Shown piece after piece: positions 35,126 through 47,383 of a DNA stretch of 64,000 nucleotides; the first letter of the stretch is position 1, and each line of letters opens with the position of its first letter. Location: NCBI GenBank assembly GCA_018340375.1, contig JAFFJZ010000001.1, forward strand, positions 45,252,001 through 45,316,000. The letters are read 5' to 3'. The position numbers were made by a program, and so were the translations under genes. Under the pieces are notes generated by a model. That model worked only from the letters and a program-made list of their open reading frames with translations. It searched no databases and was not told the origin of the DNA. This stretch comes from Gonatopus flavifemur (taxonomy: Eukaryota > Arthropoda > Insecta > Hymenoptera > Dryinidae).

Positions 35126-36411
35126 TTAGGTGTACAAATAAGTTTCCGCGGTTTGTCAAAAGATGGCCCTACCAGAAGGTTATGGAGAAATTGTCAGATG
35201 TAAAACGTAATATCCCAAGTTTAGTCATCTGGCAACACCATAACCTTAAAGTACTAGTGATTCCGTATCAGCATCACATAATTTTTTTCGTGCAAAAATG
35301 TCAAGTTTTATTCCGAATAAGCATCATTTGCGGGAACTTTTGATTTACTTCTTTAATGTGAAAAAATCTGCAGCTGAGGTGCATCGATTGCTTCTAGAAG
35401 CATATGGTGAAGCTGCTTTAAGTGAGAGAAGTTGTCAGGAATGGTTTCAAAAGTTTAAGAACGGTGAGTTTGACGTTAAAGACAAAGAACGCAGTGGAAG
35501 GCCGAAAGTGTACGAAGACATGGGATTAGAAGTACTATTGGAGGAAGATTCGTCCCAAACGCAAAAAGAACTTGCGCTTACTCTACAAGTGACTCAACAA
35601 GCAATTTCACATCGTTTAAAATCGTTAGGAATGATTCAAAAACAAGGAAATTGGGTTCCATATGAACTAAAGCCGAGAGACGTTGAACACCGATTATGCA
35701 TGAGTGAAATGCTGCTTGCCAGGAATAAAAAAAAGAGTTTTTTGCATTGTATAGTCACTGGTGACGAAAAATGGATTCACTAAGATAATCCAAAGAAGAG
35801 AAAGTCATGGGTTAAGCCCGGCGAACCATCAACATCGACAGCTAAGCCGAATATTCATGGAAAAAAACTCATGCTGTGTATTTGGTGGGATCAGCTTGGT
35901 GTCGTGTATTATGAATTGCTGAAACCAAGTGAAACCATTACTAGAGCTCTCTAGCGAACACAATTGATGAGATTGTGTCGGGCACTTAAGGAAAAACGCG
36001 CCCATTACTACTCCAGACACGACAAAATTATTCTTTTACACGATAATGCTCGTCCACATGTTGCGGCGCCGGTAAAAACATACTTGGAAACACTCAACTG
36101 GGGAGTTTTACCCCACCCGCCGTATTCACCAGACTCAGCCCCTTCTGATTATCACCTGTTCCGGTCGATGGCACATGGTCTGTCTGAGCAGCGCTTCACA
36201 TCATATGAAGACACCAAAAATTGGGTAGATTTGTGGATAGCGTCAAAAGATGAAGAGTTTTTTCGACGGGGTATCCGAATGTTGCCAGAAAGATGGGGAA
36301 AAGTAGTGGCAAATGATGGAAAATACTTTGAATAAAACGTAATGTACTTTTCCTTTACAATAAATTCCTAATTTTTTATAAAAAACCGCGGAAACTTATT
36401 TGTACACCTAA
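35126..36411 (+). mobile_element. Near-intact mauritiana-type mariner, 1286 bp
   Basis: Identical inverted ends (TTAGGTGTACAAATAAGTTT followed by CCGCGGTTT) at 35126 and, reversed, ending at 36411. TA duplication at 35124-35125 and 36412-36413. Length and ITR style match mauritiana-subfamily mariners. It sits between the arms of an older inverted repeat (35022-35081 versus 36414-36468). Both ITRs look identical over about 30 bp, so the insertion should be young relative to its neighbours. Confidence 0.93.
35298..36335 (+). pseudogene. Mariner transposase, mauritiana-like, two nonsense codons
   Basis: Reading straight through in one frame gives 345 codons plus TAA, the usual mariner length, with no frameshift. 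Premature stops are TAA at 35781-35783 (where WIHY would continue) and TAG at 35952-35954. The N-terminal DNA-binding half starts MSSFIPNKHHLRELLIYFF and includes QEWFQKFKNGEFDV, ERSGRPK and QQAISHRLKSLG. The catalytic D,D34D residues are present in VTGDEKW, LLHDNARPH and YSPDSAPSDYHLF, and the WVPYEL linker is intact. It ends VVANDGKYFE. As written it cannot make full-length protein. Confidence 0.95.
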
Positions 36412-36754
36412 TAATTTTGATGAAAAAACATAATACATAACTCCACAACATGATTTTATTCCTACTCGTCAAGTGTTGTAATACTTTAGGAAACTTTTCT
36501 CTGCGTGTATGTATTCCAGGGAGAAATTGATTAGGGGGAAGTCTCGTAACGCCGGACGGCACTTAGTACCGGACATTGAGAATATCTATCGAACTGCAAA
36601 CAATACATATATATTTGTTGCATAGTTTGAGTACGTACATCGAACAAAGTGACGACACGTACCGCTAGGTGGCTGTGTGCATGCGCGCCTTCCCAAGAAT
36701 CAATTCATATTTGAGCCTTACATATTTTTGTGTCGCTTCTAACTTTTACATGTA

Positions 36755-37675
36755 CAGTCCGACCTCTCAATAAGAACCCGAAAGCCCCCAAAGGGAAGAG
36801 CTTTTCCTAGAATTCAAGTACCCCCACCAGGCGCATGCTCCGTGCTGTCTCACGCTTGCTGTCTCTGTCTTTCTTCCCGTCATGCAATCCTCTCAATAAG
36901 GACGCTTGAACGAGTGTCAATTTTTCCATGGCACCCATGTAAACAATTCCTAGATTGTAAAAAAGTACTGTTTCATGCAATGCATATAGTTGATGTACAT
37001 ATTATTCCTCCGATTTTTAGGAATATCAATTGTATATTGCTTTATTTCATGTATTTAGAAGGAAATGTTGGAGAATACATTTGCCTCAGGCTTCATCTTC
37101 AGTGGAAGAATTTGGTTCCCTTGAAAATACTCTACCTGCAGTCGAATGCGTTGTGAGTCGAAATAACATTTAAACAGAAGAAAGTAATTTCAATTATTTG
37201 TCTGGATCCTTAGGGAGGTTTTCCTCGTTCATGCAAAATTTCATAATTCCTTTCATCATTTTTTTTTTAAACATAGAAAATCATATGGAAATTTCGCAAG
37301 TTTATGGGAATGGACAGGGAAAACTCTTCTACGGGAATCTTTGGGTATTTTATACGAAAATCTTCAAATACACATATATTCGTTAAATGTGCATAGAAAC
37401 AACATTTATACAATTAACTTGAAAAACGACGGGACGGGCTTGATTCCGTACAGCAAAGTTCTTTGAAAGTATAGGGAATTATTCAAAACGATAACGTACA
37501 TTCAAGTGATTACTTCATTTTACTCTTCATAGTTCTACTAAGTTGGGTGTTCTTATTCAGAGGTTCGCACGCGAATACCAAAAAATTGGAGTTGCAGTGA
37601 AAGTGGGGGAAGTGCTCGAGCGAGAAACTGGGGAAGCGTTCTTATAGCGGGCGGTCTTATTGGGAGGTCGGACTG
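36755..37675. mobile_element. 921 bp CAGT-ended element, nested
   Basis: CAGTCCGACCTCTCAATAAG at the left, CAGTCCGACCTCCCAATAAG inverted at the right, flanked by TA on both sides (36753-36754, 37676-37677). CAGT ends with a TA target fit the pogo/Tigger branch. Subterminal CTC(T/C)(C/G)AATAAG motifs recur (36891, 37552). The frame at 36842-37156 has no recognised motif; no transposase. Confidence 0.85.
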
Positions 37676-37681
37676 TACATA

Positions 37682-37804
37682 TTTGAAAATAACGATGAAG
37701 ACTGGATTCAGTGTCAAAATTGTGAAGAATGGGCTCATGAGGCGTGTGCGGATGTTCCTGAATGCTCTGACAATTATATTTGTGATCGCTGCAAGATTGG
37801 ATAA
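37682..37804 (+). pseudogene. PHD-like C-terminal tail of a jerky/pogo-like transposase
   Basis: Forty codons and TAA read ENNDEDWIQCQNCEEWAH then EACADVPECSDNYICDRCKIG. The Cys and His spacing (C-x2-C, W-A-H-x2-C, C-x2-C) is that of a small PHD-like finger found at the end of many insect jerky-like transposases. It starts immediately after the TA of the nested element, which cut the gene here. The remainder of the transposase is not found upstream in 36534-36754. Confidence 0.75.
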
Positions 37805-37851
37805 TTTGGAAAATTACTCTTCTTCTTTTTTTCTATAAGCTTCCGGTACTA

Positions 37852-38091
37852 CACGGAAAAAAGAAAACATTACTGGTTACTGTGAATGACAGCGATCGGT
37901 TGAAAAACAAATGAAAACACGCTTGGATAATGAGGATTAGCGCGATCACAGTGATGGGTATTGTAATGAAAGTCGCCAGTGCTGACTGGACAGTAATGAG
38001 GACTGAGAAACGCAGTACTGCATGGAATGAATTTGAGTTTCAATGTATTTTTGTGATTCACAGTAACCATTGCTGTTTTCTTTTTTCCGTG
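37852..38091. mobile_element. CACGG-ended element nested in the jerky/pogo-like remnant
   Basis: CACGGAAAAAAGAAAAC and its inverted right end (TTTTCTTTTTTCCGTG), with ATTACTGGTTACTGTGAATG / ATTCACAGTAACCATTG subterminal. Flanks ta and ta. The centre has CAGTACTG-rich patches. Confidence 0.85.
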
Positions 38092-38536
38092 TAGGTGCCA
38101 CTTTCCAAACTCGTCAATTTTTAGTATTAAATACAAAAATATTCTTTTTTTATTTCCAAATAAAATAAATATGTGAATACTTATTGTATTGTTAAAAACT
38201 GTCAAAAGTTTATTATAAAAATGAAAATATTGAAGTTCTTATGTATTTTATTTTTTTATAAACCATTAACCTTAAGTGTCCGGTACTGGGAGACTTCCCC
38301 CTATATTGTTCAAATCTGGAAGAAAAAAACTGGCATTCTAGTTGGTACCCTTCTACAAATTTAGTACATTTTTTCACGCAGGTTTGTGAACGAATTTTTA
38401 ATTTCTGCTTCATCATGTCAGACATTAAATTATGTATGATTTTGATTTTTTGAATTTTATTTGGGTTTGATTCGAATGTGAAGTGAAAATAATTTGTGCT
38501 TCCATTACATGTAATTGCAAATTAAGTTCGACATTT

Positions 38537-38674
38537 AAACTCTACATTGTGTGCATAGCTGGCAAAGAAATTGAACTTGTATCAGCGTTTCGGCGTACGC
38601 GTCTCGTTGCTGAATTGATAATTCAAGCAACGATGCTAACAGGTGCCGCAGTAGGTGAAATTGTGTACATTTGA
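38537..38674 (+). CDS. Candidate terminal exon, family unknown
   Basis: After a possible acceptor (TTGTGTGCATAG at 38550-38561) the frame reads GKEIELVSAFRRTRLVAELI then IQATMLTGAAVGEIVYI and stops (TGA 38672-38674). The mix of charged residues and a hydrophobic end looks more protein-like than the surrounding frames. No family recognised; the ATG at 38483 in the same frame is an alternative start. May be a pseudogene or chance. Confidence 0.25.
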   Translation, partial: KLYIVCIAGKEIELVSAFRRTRLVAELIIQATMLTGAAVGEIVYI

Positions 38675-38839
38675 CGAATACCTATATGATGCCCTCTGAT
38701 TTGACTCTTCACTTCAAACGGATGTAACTTCCAATTGAAGTCTCATCCGCCTCAACGATCAATAAGTTCGCTGAACGTCATTAAAAACTCTCAGGAGACG
38801 GAAATATTATTTATTTCGAAATTTTTTTTTTCTTTTTTA

Positions 38840-39247
38840 GGACACTCAAGCACCCAAAAAAGCGAGTCAAATTTTGCGCCAACTGTTACCAATAAATTAT
38901 GCGTTCAACGGAAATTTTTACTGAATAATAATAGAATCCACGACTACGATTGGACTCTAAATATAAAGTTCCAGTCTTTGGCTGATTCCTGGCGATTCCA
39001 AGAGAATTTTAAAAGTAATAATCTCCTACTGTCAAAAACTTTTTATAATTTCATTTCTCGATATCTGCAAACCTTGAAAAAAACCAAATCTATGTTCAGA
39101 GTCCAATGTACTCAATTATTATCGACTTTAAATTTGAATTTATCAAGTAATTTAGGAACGAAATTGGCGCAGAATTTTACCCGCTTCTCTCGATGCTCGA
39201 GTGTCCTTAATATTGTAAAAGGGAAACAAACCACGAACGACACATAA
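38840..39247 (+). CDS. Candidate exon, about 135 codons, weakly COMM-domain-like
   Basis: A T-rich tract ending TTTTTTAG (acceptor-like, 38833-38840) precedes GHSSTQKSESNFAPTVTNK and a long open frame to TAA at 39245-39247. The frame is open from an ATG at 38735. The segment IHDYDWTLNIKFQSLADSW and later FYNFISRYLQTLKKTKSMF vaguely recall the Trp-containing and terminal helices of COMM domains, but the spacing is shorter than in that family. A tentative resemblance only; no upstream exons identified because transposons fill the region to 38301. Confidence 0.25.
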   Translation, partial: GHSSTQKSESNFAPTVTNKLCVQRKFLLNNNRIHDYDWTLNIKFQSLADSWRFQENFKSNNLLLSKTFYNFISRYLQTLKKTKSMFRVQCTQLLSTLNLNLSSNLGTKLAQNFTRFSRCSSVLNIVKGKQTTNDT

Positions 39248-42200
39248 TCATGACAACATCCGTTTACATATGAATGCATTGATTCAGTCTAGGACGGTTT
39301 GAAACTTCCGAAATCGATTACCTCGAAACATCGCATTGATTGTGAACCAAATAGGAATTTTGCGATCACTTGAAATTCACATGATTAAAATTCAACAGAG
39401 TTAGTTCACCTCTAAGCTGAACCCCAGAGTTCATGCAAGATCGAAAAGAGAGGAGGTTAGCTAACCGTGACCAGTCCGTTATGTTTCGGATGAATGGTCG
39501 GCCGTGAATGCTCATGAAAATCATAGGAAATGGCTGTATTAGAGTTCAAATACCACATACTGCAAAATTCACATGATACAAAGTAATTGAGAGTTAAAAA
39601 CCATTCTTGTAACTCTCAATCACGAATATCAATGTTATCAAACGGAAGTATATACAAAAACACATAGAAATATTGAATCGAAGTCGTATTGATTCATCTG
39701 TCTGTTCTTCTTCATTCGTCACATTGATCGATGGGGAATAATTGGCGGAGGAACGTCATATTGGATACCTATGATGGAATGAAAGAAAAATAAGAAGACG
39801 AATGAGAAACCGATAACAAACCAATGTTTCTGGTTTTTGTACTAATGGTAGTTTGATGAAACTTTCTACGACGGGATGTCAAAAGTTTGACGGATGCAGA
39901 GACAAAATAACACAGAAGTTGATTTTGTTTCTATTTTAATTCCGTTTTGTTTTATTTCTAAAATTGAGCAATTATTATTTATTTATTATATTAACAGAGC
40001 GCTGAGGGTGAATTTCCTAAAACATTTTCCAAAACCTATTTCTGTAGTCAGGGACCATTGATTGACTCCCCCTTTGAGAAAGATCAAAGATTAGGAATAG
40101 AATTTAAGTTTGAATTACCGAAGGTGAGTTTTGTGATCGAAATTCCATCTCATCCACCATTTCTTTCTAAACCGAACAAACCCACGTTCATTAAACGATT
40201 ATAGCACTGAAAAAGATTGTTTTTCGTTCCCCACGATAGAACCGAAAACGCGATTTTTCATCCACGTGAGTGATGAATCGAAAGATATCAATTGAAAACT
40301 CAATAAATTGCGATTCTGATTGAAATTTCATCCATTCCGTTACGAATCGTTCGAACTCGATCACGTTGATATGTTTTTCCCTCAATTATAATGGAAGTTG
40401 CGAGAATGTGATTGGAATTGTTTTGAATTATTGTTAAAACAATTATAAAACATTGAACGTGAATTGGTGTATGAATAATGACAATGGCGTAAAATGTAAT
40501 GCGCGCATCAGCAGACGATAATAGTGGGAAATCGATTATTCATAAGTAATTAACATACCCGGTGTAGAGTAATTCCACACTACCGTTACGATCGCGGATA
40601 TTCTCCACGCTACGTACTCGGGAGTATTCTTGTTTATCGTTGAAATTTGTATTTGTGTGAATCACCCGAATAAGAAGAATCGCGCTTGATTATATTATAA
40701 AGTAATGAAGGGGTTAATGAAATTGGTAGGAGCTCGTTGAATATTTATTCATACATTTGAATGTTTAATCAGAACAAGTTCCCAATTCAGTCCATTAAGA
40801 GATTAAGAATCGATGTAAAAAGTAAGTGAGCGGAAAAACAGATGAGCTATCATCTTCCTAATCTCAAGAGAATTGCATATTCGATGCGTTTGTTTATACG
40901 CCTGTCATATCATTTATCGACTATTTATGTTTGATGTTTTTCGATTCGATGTGGAGGTATAATATCATCTCTAAAACATATCTCACCAATATTATCCTCA
41001 CCCCTTGAAATCTTGTGTTCCCGACAATTTGATTAGATCAGAAAACAAAGAGGAGTATTTGTGAAGTATTCTAAATTTCCCACATGTGTTTTGAAAATTC
41101 CCTCATCGAGAATTGAAGATTTCAATACCAAATGTGTTTGAACAATTTCTAAAAGCGTACGTTTAGAGAGGTAATCGTGAATATTATTTCCTCGGCCAAT
41201 CGATCAATAGATCCCCGATATGTTCGAAAAAGAGAAATGCCTGGGTAATCAATTCATATATGATCATTCATCGTTTTTATCAGCCCATCAAAACACACCC
41301 TCCGTGCATTTGAGTTTTTTACAACCCTTTTCAGTTCCGTGATGACTTAAAAGATGACAAGTTTAATTTCAATTTGCCAATGGTCTATCGGGAGCTTGAA
41401 CACGTAAATATTATGAGCCTTGCGTGATACTCTTTTCGCACGATTGCAAAATCTGATAAGGCCATACATTATCGTTATCGTACCATGAATTATCGATTCC
41501 TGAGGTTGTGTGAGTATGAAAATAATCTTGTTTCATGTCGGAATGGGAAATATATTTCATCGATGATTGGATATCAATAATTATCGATCCGATCGTAGAA
41601 AAGAAACGGGTCGAACTTCCAACCCGATAATTGACAATTAAGGGTAATTTGATGCGGATAACGTGAGCAGATTTTTGTTCCAAAAATTTTCCATTCTCCG
41701 TATTTTTCTCTCTTCAGAGCGCAAACACAGCTGTGACCGACAAGTGGTCCACGTAATTATCGAGAAAATGTGTACAATAACGGTACTTTTATTCTAACAA
41801 ACTTCCACGATCTAAATTCTGGAGAGGTATTGTATGATTTTTACACATCAGAATTCAAGCTTTTGACCTTTATCCAAGTTTATACGCATAAATAAATCCT
41901 CTCACGCGTGAGTGAGATTCGATGTGATACTCAATTGCCGGTTGAATGAATTAAATAGCAACGATATTGTGCTTAATGGCACGAGAATGCATTTGTGTAT
42001 ACACTCTTTCCTGTTTTTATACTTTCTATTTCCTTTTTATTTACCATTCCACATGGAATAAACATGTCAACATTTACTTTCACGACTGTACTGAAATCCA
42101 TTATGTATACACTGTTCCGCTTTTTGTCATGTTAAATCAGGAATGCAGAATGTAATCGTATAGCGGTGGTTTATCGAAAGGGAAAACGCAGGGATGATTT

Positions 42201-45200
42201 TTTAGGATATGTGGGTTGCGTTCGAAACTGCTGACTGTACTTAGCAACTATTCAGCAAAAAATTACCTACTACGATTGATTCTAGTCTTTATTCTGACAT
42301 AAATTGAATGTCGCAAGAGACACAAAGTTTATCGACAAGTAAAATTACAGCTTACATATTGAATTTCAAATATTCAAATTTTCATCGATGTCTTTCATGT
42401 TATAGTTTCATTTTATGAGAATAATTATTCCGTTTTTCGATGATTTTATACTCATTCTGTTTAGTAACAGTCATACAGAATAATAAAGAGTATTATATTT
42501 ATTTGCAATACCGGATGAATGTGTCGGTTGCACACGCATTGTTCACTGAAATTCACCCAATTGGCATTGCTACGTAATTCCGATTTTTCGATTTCCTTGT
42601 TTTTTTTTTGTGTACAGTCCTACGTATTCAACCACCCATGGCCATTCATATACAAATAATGCGTGCATGATCGAGTATTCGCCATATTTCATACGAATCG
42701 GATTGTGGATTACGTTTACATGCGTTTGTAGGGGGCTGTACAAATAATGTCTTCTTCGTTACCATACTTCCATTTATGAAAAAATCAAGATAGTCGCCAT
42801 TATTATAACTCATCCACGCTATCGTGAAACAAATTTGATCCTATGAAGTCATATTTCTCTTCTCTCAACGACTTTTGAAGGTTTGACAGTCCTTATTCTC
42901 AATTCTTATTGTTCATTTTTACCACCAGCTATAGGGGGAGAAAGTTACGATCCAACTGTTTTCATTATAGTGGATGGAATTCGTTTCGATTGGTAGATTA
43001 AAGAACACGATTCGCACACCTCTAGAGCAGTTGTAGTTGAAACTCCAAATGTTCCAAGCTTATGAACGAAAATGACTTTTTGTACTCTCCGTGGAATCCA
43101 ATTTTTCGTTTACCGCAGTCGAATTTTTCGACTGTGCGCTAGGAAAATATATCGTGGATTTGATCGATCTAGATTGGTAAAGATTAAGTCTCACATTTGC
43201 GATCAAAACCATTTCTCAAAGTCAAAACAATGGGTCTATAGATTTATCAATTTTCCGTCTATTAATTTTGGATCAAACCAACCCATAGTTCATAAAAAAA
43301 TGTCTCTCGTACGCGATGTGTAATATAAAAGAGAAATTGATTGATATTCTTCTTTTTTTTATTGAATCAGCAAATGGAGGGAATTCGGTCAAACGTTGTA
43401 ACAATTTTTACTCGAGTTTTCTCTTTCCTCGTTGAACAAATTCACAGAATACCAATAGAATATTTTGTCGCTAACAGTTCACGGGGTACACACCAATACA
43501 CAAATGGACTGAAATTCAATGAAAAATCAATTGAAAATCGAAGGTATATTTTCAATTCTTTTATTTTCCGCGAAATTCGTTTAAATGTAATTGGTTTTGA
43601 TCAAATTGAACATTCCTCCAACACATCCGGTGCTTGCAGGATATTCTTGAGCCAGTTAATTGTAAATATATACGAATGTATATTACCGTTTTGATTTTTC
43701 ACAACGATACCAACCAAAAATAAATATTCCACTGGGTATTTGAGTTTGCGGGAACGTATATGACTGTTTACGAATGATTTACATGGGAATGATAAACAAA
43801 AAGTGTTGGGAAAATAATTCGTGAATGCAGAATACGCAAGTTTGGGAATTTGTTGATTTTAATTCCAGAACATCTTCGTTTACGATGTACAACACGTTCA
43901 TCTACTTGACTGGATAACACTAACCAATGGATCAATCAATTGATCAATTAATCAAGATAATCCGTAATGTAAGCAAGGTTAATTAATTAATAAGTAAGAT
44001 TAATTAAATCTTCTTGGCATGGTGAACTCCTTCCGACATGATTCTCAGAAACATGCATTATCAATGGGTGTACAAGGGTTTCCTTCGTCGCCTAAGCAAG
44101 CTTCAAACATTATATTATGCGAGAGAAGTGATTGTCCCACAGGAAGAACATGAAATAGTAAACAGTATATAGATTTGTATATAATACACTGGACTATCGT
44201 GAATAATGCTATACCTTGCGACATCAAGTTGCATTGAAACGATCGAGAAGAGTTTCACGTGTACTAGAATCATTTCATGATTCATCAAGTTATTTGATAG
44301 CCTTCAATCCTGGTCCATATGAACAGTTTGATCCCAGAACTTCAATTCTATTTCTGAACATCGAGTCCATGGATTCCACAAAAAATTGAACCAAAACTAA
44401 CCAATGAGGGATATCAACATCGTTTTCGAGTATTTTATACCGAACTTCTAGCCACTTGTTCCAAGGGAAGAGAGAGAATCATTTTTCACTTACCTAGAAT
44501 GTTTTTACTCAGAATGGAATGGGATGAGGACGACATCTGATAAATGAATGAAAACACTTGAGTACTGAAATTAATGACCGTATAGGAACAAAAGTGTGTA
44601 TTTAGAGTGAAAAAGAGCAGAAGAAAAAATTGACCACGCGTATTTTTCTCTCGAGATTCGATCAAGAGAAGCATATAATTTTATGGGATCTTTGAAGTAC
44701 TCGTACTCAGTTGGAATACGCTGATTTTTTGGGACAATTAAATTGTACTATACAGCAGGAGTTTCACTTTCCCCGAAGGTGATCAAATGGAAAATGAGAA
44801 GTTTTGAACAATGATTCTTCGTCAATGACAAGATTACTATGAATCCATTGAAAGAATGGAATCATAGTTCGAATATGAAGAGTAGATTTCCAACGTTTGA
44901 TCGAGGGATTCACAACGAAAAGAATGTAAGAATCTCTAAGTTATTTTCCCACACGTTTTGTTCCTAAATTCATACACTTAAGTGACGTGTATTATGAAAG
45001 ATAGCACGTTCCATTTACCGTAGGAAACCCGAATAAAAGCGTATTCCGTACTTTTTCTCTACAAAAAGTGTCATATTTTCATTTATAAGGTCAACGAGCG
45101 GTATGTTTGGTTACTATCTCGAAAACGAATGATCAATGTATGAAAATGTTCCAGTATACGCAGCAGCAGCCAAGACAAACATTGTGCTTATTATTCTGCC

Positions 45201-46412
45201 TGCTAAAATAAACACAGATCGAAGGTAGATGATTCACAAATCATTTAAGAAGACTGTAGTAAAATATCTTAAGAATTCGTAACGCATAATTTGAATGGGG
45301 GAATAATCAATCGAACACACATCATTTAGTCCATAAATTTTTCATAATAGAGAAAAAGTCGGTCGATCTTTGAATCCAAACACTAACATTCGTTGCGAAT
45401 AAGCGACTAGAGCGAACAATAATTTATTCGAAAAACTCAATTCTTTTCACCAATGACCTCATTTGATATCAAAAGCTCAGAATTAGAATGCTTCCATTGA
45501 TGAGCTTTTCTCCACAAAGAATTCAGTAACGCATTGACGATGCGACGGGAATGGTTCCTTTTTGTCTTCGAAAGGGTATTGAAGCATTCGTCCGTTAAGG
45601 CAAATCGGTAAATTGAATTTTCCTCTTGCGCCTCTGTTCCGCCAATGGATGCCGAAAGAGAAGAGAAAGGCATTATCGGCTGTTAATCAAGTTCTTTTTC
45701 TTCCTTCTCAATTTCCCTACGTGTTCTGCATCTGCTCTTTTCAATGATTATTCGATCGTTTTCTTTCTGGTTGTTTTTCCACCTCTTCCTTTTTGTTTTA
45801 AAACCCATTTAATCATCTCACTCTCTTCTTCTCTCTTTCTTTTTTTCCTTCCTTCGCGGCCATTTTTTCTTCCTTTCAATTTTTTCCATTCAATAATTCA
45901 ACCGATTTTTCTCCGAAGAGTTGAGTATCGGGATAATTCGAGAACTAAGAGGTATGTTTATCTAAATCTAATGAATTTTTCAATATCGAGCATCGATCGG
46001 GCATAGGATCTTGAATAAAATCGCCCATGGATCGAGGCATCTGGGATTGGAGCGTATCGACAAAGCAGCGGAGAGGTTCTCATTCGTTATTTCAGCTAGA
46101 AATTCATATCTTGGATCTGGTCCGGTTGGGATATAGGTATTCACTAGTTTCTGATGAGAATTTTAACGCTTGGATACTTTCATCTTGCCTAAATCAGGAC
46201 TTGTTGAAAAATTTTTACGTCGAGATTTTGAAAAACAGATAGATCTAGATGCGTGGAGTGATGAGAAGTTTTCATATAAACTCATCGATCGGGTGGTACA
46301 TTGGACTACAGAATTTCAAAGGCAATCGTTTCCCTTGCATGTAATATGCTGAATGGCTTGTTACTTTTATATATAAACTTCATAAAAGAAATCGAAGTTC
46401 TCGTTGTGTGCA
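39248..46412. other. 7 kb without recognisable gene or repeat
   Basis: AT-rich, with none of the CACTG/CACGG elements seen elsewhere. C/T-rich stretch at 45690-45890. Frames such as minus 41411-41683 (90 codons), plus 43341-43694 (117 codons) and minus 45437-45673 (78 codons) have no motif that I recognise and no splice support. Could be intronic. Confidence 0.4.
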
Positions 46413-47370
46413 CACTGAGAAGAATCACATAGTTGCTGTAACTAAATGCTAGCCACAGCAGCAAAATAATTTATTCATATATCAGACAGCTAGACTTTCA
46501 TTCAAATCAACGCATTTTGTTTAGTTAATTGAATTTAGTTGGATTGAGTAAAACTTTCACTTCTCACAAATCAATATTTTGACGTTGTGCTAACCAAATA
46601 TTCCAAGTCAATCAAAATGTTATTTCAACTGAATTGTTTAGTTGATAAAATATGATTGTACTGAAATATTGTTGGTTATTAAAAATCAAATACATACCAG
46701 GAATCACTGAACAACCTTGCTAGAAATGACTCCAGTGATTTTCTAGGTTTTTACAAGGCCTTGTTAGGTCTTGAAAGTCCCTCGCAAGGGCATCGTAAGG
46801 TCTTGCAAGGTCTGGAGAATAACTAGAATGATTTTTGCTGAGGATATTTAGTCCGGAGAGATTCTGAAAAATTCTTTGCATTTCCACTTGCTCCATATTT
46901 TAGCACAATTTCACTGCATAAAAAAAGATTTTGTACGAATATTCTTCAGACAAAACGTTCCAAAAACCTTTGAACTAATGAAACTCGAAACTTTTGCTAT
47001 GGAGTAATCTATTCCTCCAACAATAAAATCCAAAATTCCGTATCGCCGTTGCACGCGATTGCAGGCGTGTCGTTGAAAAATATACATGGGTGGAAATGCC
47101 GGTGGAACAATTGAAAATGATGAAATGATAGTCAGCTCATGCGTCATCAGATTCTATTTGCTGAGGAACTTGAATTTTCAGTTGTCACAAATAAATTACT
47201 TATGCTACTAACAACTGAATTTTTTCATTTAAAATGAATAGACGTCAAATCATCGTTTTTGCGACCGCATACAAATTTTCATTTATATCAAATAAAGATT
47301 TATTCAAATCAACTGAAAGATTATGAACTAAAGTATTTTTGCTCACGCAACTAAGCGATTTCTCTTAGTG
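46413..47370. mobile_element. CACTGAGA-ended element, about 960 bp
   Basis: Left CACTGAGAAGAATCACATAG then TTGCTGTAACTA; right inverted CACTAAGAGAAATCGCTTAG then TTGCGTGAGCA. Flanks ca and cg mismatch. The subterminal CTGTAACTA also occurs in 51613-51804. Inside near 46755-46815 the motif AAGGTCTTG / CTTGCAAGG recurs as short tandem units. Confidence 0.5.
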
Positions 47371-47383
47371 CGAAGGAAATCTG

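Larger units (their letters stand above)
36534..38301. mobile_element. Jerky/pogo-like DNA transposon remnant with two insertions
   Basis: Left end GGGGGAAGTCTCGTAACG...GTACCGGACATTG and right end (inverted) GGGGGAAGTCTCCCAGTACCGGACACTTAA, flanked by TA (36532-36533, 38302-38303). It holds a transposase C-terminal tail at 37682-37804 and is interrupted by 36755-37675 and 37852-38091. The catalytic domain is missing, so it is an internally deleted copy. Confidence 0.7.

Noticed and set aside
36842..37156. 104-codon frame inside the 921 bp CAGT-ended element as its transposase
   Set aside because: Cys/Leu-rich with no helix-turn-helix or DDE motif; the element is non-autonomous.
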